In this document: piece by piece, positions 1 through 4,760 of the stretch
Position numbering within the stretch: the first letter of the stretch is position 1
Layout of the letters: each line of letters begins with the position of its first letter
From: Nocardioides sp.
Lineage (GTDB): Bacteria > Actinomycetota > Actinomycetes > Propionibacteriales > Nocardioidaceae
Direction: 5' to 3'
Assembly (NCBI GenBank): GCA_023252065.1
Contig: JAHEXO010000162.1
Location: 1-5,875 of the forward strand
Length of the DNA: 5,875 nt
Program-made: the position numbers and the translations under genes
Notes under the pieces: model-generated
The model's database searches: none
The model's input: the letters and a program-made list of their open reading frames with translations, nothing else
Told to the model about the DNA's origin: nothing

Positions 1-44
1 ACCGGCTCCTGGCCCACAACCGTGACCACCTCGGCTGGGCCTGA
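1..44 (+). CDS. C-terminal end of an upstream gene, possibly a GH4 6-phospho-glycosidase (partial)
   Basis: The third + frame is open from the left edge to a TGA at 42-44 and would encode a tail ending RLLAHNRDHLGWA. All third positions in these codons except one are G or C, and the stop lies one base before the ATG of the sugar kinase gene. This fits the 3' end of a preceding gene in the same operon. The sequence of the tail resembles, from memory, the C-terminal helix of family-4 glycosidases (6-phospho-beta-glucosidase type), which in actinobacteria often precede a BadF/NAGK-type kinase. With only 13 residues visible, the coding call is reasonable but the product name is a guess. Confidence 0.45.
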   Translation, partial: RLLAHNRDHLGWA

Positions 45-45
45 C

Positions 46-1053
46 ATGCACGACGACGCGCCGTACGGCCTACCGGCCGTCCTCGCCATCGACGCGGGGA
101 ACAGCAAGACCGATGTCGCGCTGGTCTCGATCGACGGCACCGTCCTCGGCACCGCCCGCGGCGGGTCGTTCCGGCCCGACCGGATCGGGGCCGAGGCAGC
201 AGTGGCGGGGCTCGCCCCGCTCGTCGACCAGGCCCTGGCCGAGGCCGGCGTCGACCCGAGCGGCCCGGTGGCCCGTCAGGTCGCCGCCTGCCTGGCCAAC
301 GCCGACCTGCCCACCGAGCACGAGGCGCTCGAGGTCGCGATCGCGGCCCACGGTTGGGTCGGCTCGATCGAGGTCTTCAACGACACCTTCGCGCTGCTAC
401 GGGCCGGCCTCGACGAGCCACGAGGCGTCGCGGTGGTCTGCGGGGCCGGCATCAACTGCGCGGGGCTGCTCCCCGACGGCACGACCGCACGGTTCGCCGC
501 CGTCGGCCACATCTCCGGCGACTGGGGAGGCGGCGGCAACCTCTGGCAGGAGGCCATGTGGTGGGCGGCGCGCGCCGTCGACGGCCGCGGCCCGGCCACG
601 CGACTGAGCGACGCGCTGCCGCGCCACGCCGGCCTCGCGGACATGGCCGACCTGATCGCCGCCGTCCACCTCGGCACCCTGTCCGAGGCCGAGTGCATGG
701 AGCTCACGCCGGTCCTGTTCCAGGTCGCGGCTGCAAGCGACGAGGTCGCCGAGGCGTTGGTACGCCGCCAGGCCGAGGAGGTCGTCGCCCTCGCGGTCGC
801 CGCGATGCGCCGGCTCGGCGTCCTCGGCGAGCCGATCCCGGTGGTCCTCGGCGGCGGTGTGCTCACCGCCGGGCACTCGCAGCTCATGGATGAGATCACG
901 CGTCTGCTCGGCGAGCAGGCCCCCGGCGCGGCCCCCGCGGTAGTCCGCACGCCTCCCGTGGTCGGCGCGGCCCTGCTCGGCCTCGACCGGCTCGGCGCGC
1001 CCGCCACCGCGCGGGAGCGGCTTCGCAGCTCCTTCGAGGTCACCGCTCCGTAG
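46..1053 (+). CDS. BadF/BadG/BcrA/BcrD-family sugar kinase, N-acetylglucosamine kinase-like
   Basis: The product (335 residues) is a cytoplasmic ASKHA-fold ATPase that probably phosphorylates an amino sugar or related hexose at O6. Visible motifs are the phosphate-1 loop DAGNSKTD (residues 16-23), an N-D pair with the likely catalytic Asp (112-113), a glycine-rich phosphate-2 segment GVAVVCGAGINCAG (127-140), the family segment GHISGDWGGGGNLW (154-167) and an adenosine-type VVLGGG (266-271). The length is usual for NAGK-like proteins. ATG 46 is preferred because it starts one base after the stop of the upstream frame, suggesting translational coupling. An in-frame GTG at 22 would add eight residues and overlap that frame by 23 bases; neither start has a strong Shine-Dalgarno. 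If the upstream gene is a GH4 enzyme, the kinase may supply phosphorylated substrate to it. The family is confident; the substrate (GlcNAc, glucosamine or a beta-glucoside product) cannot be told from sequence. Confidence 0.88.
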   Translation: MHDDAPYGLPAVLAIDAGNSKTDVALVSIDGTVLGTARGGSFRPDRIGAEAAVAGLAPLVDQALAEAGVDPSGPVARQVAACLANADLPTEHEALEVAIAAHGWVGSIEVFNDTFALLRAGLDEPRGVAVVCGAGINCAGLLPDGTTARFAAVGHISGDWGGGGNLWQEAMWWAARAVDGRGPATRLSDALPRHAGLADMADLIAAVHLGTLSEAECMELTPVLFQVAAASDEVAEALVRRQAEEVVALAVAAMRRLGVLGEPIPVVLGGGVLTAGHSQLMDEITRLLGEQAPGAAPAVVRTPPVVGAALLGLDRLGAPATARERLRSSFEVTAP

Positions 1054-1070
1054 CCGGCCATCCCGGCCGG
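1054..1070 (+). terminator. short GC hairpin right after the kinase stop
   Basis: CCGGCC (1054-1059) pairs with GGCCGG (1065-1070) around a 5-base loop, directly after the kinase TAG. There is no T-tract behind it. It could be a weak factor-independent terminator of the type tolerated in high-G+C actinobacteria, but a 6-bp G/C stem also arises easily by chance here. Confidence 0.3.
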
Positions 1071-1081
1071 GCCAGGCCGTC

Positions 1082-1116
1082 GGTTGAGGAGCTCGCTCTG
1101 CGAGCGTCTCGAAACC
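1082..1116. repeat. REP-like imperfect palindrome between convergent genes
   Basis: GGTTGAG (1082-1088) and CTC plus AACC (1108-1110, 1113-1116) flank a perfect inner hairpin, GCTCGC (1091-1096), loop TCT, GCGAGC (1100-1105). The whole 35-base unit can fold into one long stem with two small interruptions. On the - strand it reads GGTTTCGAGACG, then the variable hairpin, then CTCCTCAACC. This end-structure matches a dispersed intergenic repeat I remember from Nocardioides-type genomes; copy number cannot be judged from one copy. It lies 9 bases past the stop of the amidotransferase gene and 28 past that of the kinase gene, where it could also act as a bidirectional terminator. Confidence 0.6.
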
Positions 1117-1125
1117 AGGCGTCTC

Positions 1126-1845
1126 CTACCGGTGAGCCGCCGACCCCGTCGTACGCCGGACGCCGGCGAGCTCGGCGAACCGCTCACCCAGCGGTCGCCA
1201 CGACGCCTCGAGCTCGGCGGTCGCTGCCGCCATCGAGGCCAGCTCCCGCGCGGCCACGGCCGGATCGATGTCGTCGCACCAGGTCCGCAGGAGCGGCTCG
1301 TCGACCTCGGGATGCCACTGCACACCCCAGACCGTCTCGGCGAGCCGAGCCGCCTGCACCTCGCCCGTGGGCGCGGTCGCGAGCTGAACAGCACCGTCGG
1401 GCAGCCGGGCCACGACGTCGTCGTTGTAGTGGAGGCCGCGCGGCGCGCCGTACGTCGCGGAGAACAGCGGATCGTCCTCGGCCTCGGCGTTCCAGCCGAT
1501 GTCGACCAGCCCGAACTGCCGCCCCTTCGGGTTGCGCTGCATCTCACCCCCCAGGGCGACCGCAGCCAGCTGGTGGCCCAGGCAGATGCCCAGCGTCGGG
1601 ACCTGGTCGGCCGCTGCCGTCCGGATCAGCTCCTTGGTCGCCGTCAGCCATGCGTGCTCGGCGTCGTCCAACGCGCCCATGTAGCCGCCCATCACCACCA
1701 TCGCGGCGTACTCGTCGAGGGTGGACGGCAGCGCGTCGCCGTTCCAGGCCTCGACCACGTCGAGGTCGAGACCGCTCATCCACCCGCCCAGGAGGTGGAT
1801 GGGGTCGTCTTCCTCGTGCTGGATCACCAGAGCGCGCGGAGTCAC
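1126..1845 (-). CDS. class I (type 1) glutamine amidotransferase, GMP synthase-like, stand-alone
   Basis: The product (239 residues) is a single-domain class I glutamine amidotransferase that hydrolyses a glutamine or gamma-glutamyl amide. It has an oxyanion segment MGGYMGALDD (52-61), the nucleophile elbow GICLGHQ with Cys88, and the His-Glu pair in GVQWHPE (His178, Glu180), so the triad is complete. No synthetase domain is fused, so the acceptor and physiological substrate are unknown. The start chosen is GTG 1845. AGG lies 8 bases upstream of it, and alternatively a TAGGTT -10 element sits 6 bases upstream, as in leaderless actinobacterial genes. A GTG at 1851 would add two residues but overlap neither signal sensibly. 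The gene is convergent with the sugar kinase and divergent from the small membrane protein gene. Its LGHQ and WHPE motifs argue against the PuuD-like gamma-glutamyl-GABA hydrolases, which as I recall use a CRG-type elbow. Confidence 0.88.
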   Translation of the reverse strand: MTPRALVIQHEEDDPIHLLGGWMSGLDLDVVEAWNGDALPSTLDEYAAMVVMGGYMGALDDAEHAWLTATKELIRTAAADQVPTLGICLGHQLAAVALGGEMQRNPKGRQFGLVDIGWNAEAEDDPLFSATYGAPRGLHYNDDVVARLPDGAVQLATAPTGEVQAARLAETVWGVQWHPEVDEPLLRTWCDDIDPAVAARELASMAAATAELEASWRPLGERFAELAGVRRTTGSAAHR

Positions 1846-1851
1846 GCCCAC

Positions 1852-1857
1852 AACCTA
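1852..1857 (-). promoter_or_regulatory. probable -10 element for the amidotransferase gene (leaderless start)
   Basis: Read on the - strand, TAGGTT fits the actinobacterial TAnnnT -10 pattern. It is followed by six bases and then GTG at 1845, which would place the transcription start on the first base of the codon. No convincing -35 hexamer is visible 16-18 bases further up. The same bases contain AGG, so a weak Shine-Dalgarno reading is the competing explanation. Confidence 0.45.
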
Positions 1858-1935
1858 GCGGGCCACCTGCCCAGAATCCGGGTCGGCAGCGGGCACACTT
1901 GACGGGACCAGGTCCGCGAGGGCCGCGAGGCAATC

Positions 1936-1940
1936 GGGAG
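1936..1940 (+). promoter_or_regulatory. ribosome binding site of the small membrane protein gene
   Basis: GGGAG lies five bases upstream of ATG 1946. This good Shine-Dalgarno match supports both the start and the reality of this short gene. A TTGACG resembling a -35 hexamer occurs at 1899-1904, but no matching -10 follows at 16-19 bases. Confidence 0.6.
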
Positions 1941-1945
1941 CCTGC

Positions 1946-2110
1946 ATGTCCGTGTCCAACCGCGTCGCCCTGACCGTGCTGGTGGTTCTGTTCGAGATGA
2001 TCGCGCTGATCGCCCTCGGTGGGTCGATCGGGGCGGTCGACCTTCTCCTCTTCGTGCTGGTCCTGGCCGCGGCGATGGTCGCGATCTGGCAGCCCTTCCG
2101 GCGGAGCTGA
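1946..2110 (+). CDS. small two-helix membrane protein, 54 residues
   Basis: The reading frame runs from an ATG with a well-spaced GGGAG to a TGA at 2108-2110, and all but three of its codons end in G or C. The product has two hydrophobic spans, about residues 7-25 and 33-48, joined by a short GGSIGAVD turn. It has Arg6 before the first span and a PFRRS tail after the second. By the positive-inside rule both ends should be cytoplasmic, giving a helical hairpin in the inner membrane. Glu17 lies inside the first span, which is unusual for an inert anchor. The gene starts 100 bases from the divergent amidotransferase start, and its stop is 30 bases from the convergent glnA2 stop. I do not recognise the family. 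It could be a small subunit or modulator of a membrane complex, but nothing in the sequence names a partner. Confidence 0.72.
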   Translation: MSVSNRVALTVLVVLFEMIALIALGGSIGAVDLLLFVLVLAAAMVAIWQPFRRS

Positions 2111-2140
2111 CCCGGCCGGACACCCGAGAGGACGGACACC

Positions 2141-3478
2141 TCAGAGGACGGGCAGCATCCGGTCGCGCTCGAAGGTGGAGACCTGGGTGCGGTACTCCTG
2201 CCACTCGTTGCGCTTGTTGCGCAGGAAGAAGTCGAAGACGTGCTCCCCGAGGGTCTCGGCGAGCAGCTCGGAGTCCTCGGCCACCCGGATCGCCTCGGAG
2301 AGGTTGGTCGGGAGCGGCTCGATGCCCAGGCTCTTGCGCTCGCGCTCGGTCAGCGACCAGACGTCGTCCTCGGCCTCGCGCGGGAGGTCGTAGGCCTCCT
2401 CGATGCCTTTCATGCCGGCCGCGAGCACGACGGCGTACGCGAGGTAGGGGTTGCAGGCGGAGTCGATGGTGCGCAGCTCGATCCGGGTGGACACACCCTT
2501 CTGGGGCTTGTACATCGGCACCCGGACCATCGCCGAACGGTTGTTGTGGCCCCAGCAGATGTACGGCGGGGCCTCGCCGCCGCCGAGCAGGCGCTTGTAG
2601 CTGTTGACCCACTGGTTGGTGACCACGGAGATCTCGCGGGCGTGACGGAGGACGCCGGCGATGAACTGGCGGCCGGTCTTGGACAGCTGGTACTCCGCGC
2701 CGGCCTCGAAGAACGCGTTGCGGTCGCCCTCGAACAGCGAGACGTGGGTGTGCATCCCCGAGCCGGGGTGGGCGGTGAACGGCTTGGGCATGAAGGTCGC
2801 CCAGACGTCCTGGGTCAGCGCCACCTCCCGGATCACGGTCCGGAAGGTCATGATGTTGTCGGCGGTCGAGAGGGCGTCGGCGTAGCGCAGGTCGATCTCC
2901 TGCTGGCCGGGTCCGCCCTCGTGGTGGCTGAACTCCACCGAGATGCCCATCGACTCGAGCATCGTGATCGCCTCGCGCCGGAAGTCGGCGCCCTGCGACT
3001 GCGCGGTGTGGTCGAAGTAGCCGCTCCGGTCGACCGGCACCGGCTCGCCGCCCGGGATCGGGGTGTCCTTGAAGAGGTAGAACTCGACCTCGGGGTGGGT
3101 GTAGAAGGTGAACCCCTGGTCGGCCGCCTTGCCCAGCGTGCGCTTGAGGACGTGCCGCGGGTCGGCGTAGGACGGCGAACCGTCCGGCATCACGATGTCG
3201 CAGAACATCCGCGCCGTGGCCGGGCCCTCGCCCCGCCACGGCAGGATCTGGAACGTCGACGGATCGGGCTTGGCGAGCATGTCGGCCTCGTAGACGCGGG
3301 CGAAGCCCTCGATGGCGGAGCCGTCGAACCCGATGCCCTCGTCGAAGGCCCCCTCGAGCTCGGCCGGCGCGACGGCAACGGACTTGAGAAAGCCCAGCAC
3401 GTCGGTGAACCACAGCCGCACGAACCGGACGTCACGCTCCTCGAGCGCGCGCAGCACGAAGTCTTCCTGCTTGCCCAT
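2141..3478 (-). CDS. glnA2: type I glutamine synthetase homologue, GlnA2 subfamily
   Basis: The product (445 residues) closely resembles mycobacterial GlnA2 from its first residues (RFVRLWFTDVLG). The family condenses glutamate with ammonia using ATP; some actinobacterial paralogues use polyamines instead. Visible motifs are FDGS (51-54), metal-binding HPEVEF (Glu130, Glu132), GYF (Tyr154), HHEGGPGQQE (185-194), the glutamate-site PGSGMH (238-243), NSYKRL (292-297), GGGEAP (299-304, flap Glu302), NRSAMVRVP (313-321) and RIELR (332-336). The residue aligned with E. coli Ser53 in the ammonium site is Ala55. The segment before YDLP (363-366) is about ten residues shorter than in E. coli, as in GSI-alpha forms that lack the adenylylation insert, although the Tyr itself is present. 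ATG 3478 is supported by alignment of the N-terminus; the Shine-Dalgarno is weak. The protein is probably a cytoplasmic dodecamer. Annotation as a glutamine synthetase homologue is secure; its true acceptor is not. Confidence 0.93.
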   Translation of the reverse strand: MGKQEDFVLRALEERDVRFVRLWFTDVLGFLKSVAVAPAELEGAFDEGIGFDGSAIEGFARVYEADMLAKPDPSTFQILPWRGEGPATARMFCDIVMPDGSPSYADPRHVLKRTLGKAADQGFTFYTHPEVEFYLFKDTPIPGGEPVPVDRSGYFDHTAQSQGADFRREAITMLESMGISVEFSHHEGGPGQQEIDLRYADALSTADNIMTFRTVIREVALTQDVWATFMPKPFTAHPGSGMHTHVSLFEGDRNAFFEAGAEYQLSKTGRQFIAGVLRHAREISVVTNQWVNSYKRLLGGGEAPPYICWGHNNRSAMVRVPMYKPQKGVSTRIELRTIDSACNPYLAYAVVLAAGMKGIEEAYDLPREAEDDVWSLTERERKSLGIEPLPTNLSEAIRVAEDSELLAETLGEHVFDFFLRNKRNEWQEYRTQVSTFERDRMLPVL

Positions 3479-3490
3479 GCTCGGCAGTGT

Positions 3491-3517
3491 GTCGCAGGAG
3501 TGTTACGGCGATGTTGC
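3491..3517 (-). promoter_or_regulatory. GlnR-like GnnAC half-site array upstream of glnA2
   Basis: Read on the - strand, GCAAC (3513-3517), GTAAC (3502-3506) and GCGAC (3491-3495) are each separated by six bases, an exact 11-bp phase. The published streptomycete GlnR box is gTnAc-n6-GaAAc. The first pair matches 8 of 9 defined-type positions loosely, with T to C in one half and a to T in the other. The array lies 12-39 bases upstream of the ATG, so a bound regulator would overlap the promoter and probably repress, unlike activating GlnR sites further upstream. Function is inferred only. Confidence 0.35.
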
Positions 3518-3521
3518 GGAC

Positions 3522-3549
3522 GCCCCGCCGGGGCCGAGCTCGGCGGGGC
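3522..3549 (-). terminator. GC-rich hairpin terminator after the secreted-protein gene
   Basis: GCCCCGCCG (3522-3530) and CGGCGGGGC (3541-3549) form a perfect 9-bp stem with a 10-base loop, beginning 12 bases past the secreted-protein stop. An alternative inner palindrome, GCCGAGCTCGGC (3533-3544), overlaps it. There is no U-tract, which is common for actinobacterial terminators. It insulates glnA2 from the upstream gene and leaves only about 43 bases for the glnA2 promoter. Confidence 0.6.
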
Positions 3550-3561
3550 CTCCTCGCCGAT

Positions 3562-4653
3562 CTACTTCGCGCAGACGATCTCCTCCTGCGAGCCGAGGAT
3601 GCCCTTGCCGGCGGCCATCATCGGGTGCAGCCACGGCTGGGTGACGCGCGTGTAGGCGATGGTGCCGGCGGTTTGGCCGGTGGTGCCGGGCACGGTCACC
3701 TTGCGCACGGTGAGCGGGATGGTCAGCGCGCTCTTCGACGTACCGGCCCAGCAGGCGCTGCCATGGGAGCGGCTTCGCGCGTCGGCGAACGACACGTGGT
3801 CACCGACGCGATGACCGCCGTAGCGGAAGGCCACCAGCGTCGTGTAGCCGGTGGTCCCCTCCCAGGGAGCGACCACGGTGGCGCTGATGCCGCGGGTCAG
3901 CGGGCGCGGCACGACGAAGCTCACCGAGCCGCCCTTGACTGTCTTGTCGCGGGAGCCCCAGAAGTTCTCGTCGTTGCGTGCCGCGTTCATCACCTGCACT
4001 TGGCAGCCGTCGCAGCCGGGTGCCGAGAGCGTGACCTTCGTCGTCGGCGGCCTGGTGCAGTAGAACGCGTCCTGGTTGCCGATCGTCCCCTTGAAGGTGC
4101 CCACCACCGGCCGCCAGCTCGACATCGTGTGCGTGGCGTAGGCCAGCGGGATGTGCGTCGGAGCGCCGTCGAGGGTCCTGGCACGGACCCGGGAGACGTG
4201 GAAGTCGAGGGTCAGCGCGTTCATCGACGTACCGGCCCAGCAGCCCTCCGCGTGCCTGGCGTGGCGTGCGGCCTTGCGGCTGACCGCCGAGTCGACGGCC
4301 CGGCCGGCGTAGCGGGTCACGATGTTCGACACCGCGCCGGTGTTGCCCTCCCAGGGGGCCCGCAGCACGAACGAGAGGCCGTGCGTGCGGCGGGTAGGCA
4401 CCCGGAAGGTGACGTGATGGTCGGCGCCGACGCGCTTGGTGGGCGAGGTCCACACCGTGGTCGGATGGACGAGGGCTTGCTGGAGCTGGACCGTGCAGTG
4501 GTCGCAGCCGGTGATGTGCAACCGCAACGACGTGCTGCGGACGGCGCGCTGGTCAGGCACTGCCGCGTGTGCCTGAGCCGGCTGCGCCGTGGAGGCCAGC
4601 CCCATGGCTGCCAGTGTCATCACCACGGCCGCGAGTCGACGTGGATGTCTCAT
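3562..4653 (-). CDS. secreted eight-cysteine protein with two tandem ~163-residue repeats, unknown function
   Basis: The product (363 residues) begins with a Sec-type signal peptide: RHPRR, a hydrophobic core at residues 7-21, and AxA cleavage options after Ala28 or Ala30. The rest is two homologous copies. Paired elements are GCDHC (49-53) with GCDGC (213-217), APWEGNTG (99-106) with APWEGTTG (262-269), CWAGTS (138-143) with CWAGTS (301-306), and a terminal Cys199 with Cys361. Each copy therefore has a CxxC pair plus two further cysteines, which would suit two disulfides outside the cell, or metal binding. There is no transmembrane anchor, LPXTG or lipobox, so it should be released or loosely cell-associated. 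ATG 4653 has a strong GGGGAGAG Shine-Dalgarno just upstream. It sits between nadE and glnA2, isolated by a hairpin on each side, so it is likely monocistronic. The CxxC segment faintly recalls heavy-metal-associated domains but lacks their GMxCxxC spacing. I do not recognise the family. Confidence 0.85.
   Translation of the reverse strand: MRHPRRLAAVVMTLAAMGLASTAQPAQAHAAVPDQRAVRSTSLRLHITGCDHCTVQLQQALVHPTTVWTSPTKRVGADHHVTFRVPTRRTHGLSFVLRAPWEGNTGAVSNIVTRYAGRAVDSAVSRKAARHARHAEGCWAGTSMNALTLDFHVSRVRARTLDGAPTHIPLAYATHTMSSWRPVVGTFKGTIGNQDAFYCTRPPTTKVTLSAPGCDGCQVQVMNAARNDENFWGSRDKTVKGGSVSFVVPRPLTRGISATVVAPWEGTTGYTTLVAFRYGGHRVGDHVSFADARSRSHGSACWAGTSKSALTIPLTVRKVTVPGTTGQTAGTIAYTRVTQPWLHPMMAAGKGILGSQEEIVCAK
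3571..4527 (-). repeat. internal tandem duplication within the secreted-protein gene
   Basis: The first copy covers about residues 43-199 (4057-4527) and the second about residues 207-361 (3571-4035). Matching landmarks are offset by 164, 163 and 162 residues from the N- to the C-terminal end, so the copies align almost without gaps. At DNA level 3721-3754 and 4210-4243 match at 32 of 34 positions, with an exact 489-bp (163-codon) offset. Confidence 0.9.
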
Positions 4654-4677
4654 GATCTCTCCCCGAGTCGAAGGAAC

Positions 4678-4702
4678 CGGCGGCGCGACGTCCGCGCCGC
4701 CG
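4678..4702 (-). terminator. strong hairpin between nadE and the secreted-protein gene
   Basis: CGGCGGCGCG (4678-4687) and CGCGCCGCCG (4693-4702) form a perfect 10-bp stem with a 5-base ACGTC loop. It starts 58 bases past the nadE stop and ends 24 bases before the secreted-protein ATG. The simplest reading is a nadE terminator without a U-tract. If the secreted-protein promoter lies in 4703-4760, the hairpin would instead sit in that gene's 5' untranslated region, just ahead of the Shine-Dalgarno. Confidence 0.5.
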
Positions 4703-4760
4703 TATCCCTACGACTCCGGGTGGCCCGCATTTGTTCTCCGGTGTCGGGCTTTTGTTGCCG

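Noticed and set aside
2097..2120. TCCGGC / GCCGGA inverted repeat spanning the small membrane protein stop, as a terminator
   Set aside because: A 6-bp stem with a 12-base loop partly inside the coding region and no T-tract is too weak to call.
2117..2152. Direct repeats CGGACACC (2117, 2133) and AGAGGACGG (2127, 2144) in the gap between the small gene and glnA2
   Set aside because: Too short and partly inside the glnA2 end; no associated structure, so chance similarity is likely.
1842..3413. 523-codon - strand open frame overlapping glnA2, and similar long frames at 276-1547, 2240-3655 and 3487-4764
   Set aside because: These are shadow frames of high-G+C genes: Arg/Pro/Ala-rich, lacking domains, and overlapping frames with unmistakable family motifs.
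4491..4510. Heavy-metal-associated (HMA) domain call from the CxxC segment of the secreted protein
   Set aside because: The GMxCxxC spacing is absent, the following sequence does not fit the 65-70-residue HMA fold, and each copy is about 160 residues.
4728..4755. + strand GCCCG...CGGGC followed by TTTT as a terminator
   Set aside because: Only a 5-bp stem with a 17-base loop, and no + strand gene reaches it.
4703..4760. Possible ECF or housekeeping promoter for the secreted-protein gene
   Set aside because: GGAGAAC and GTAGGGATA occur on the - strand, but neither spacing nor hexamers match a known sigma pattern well.
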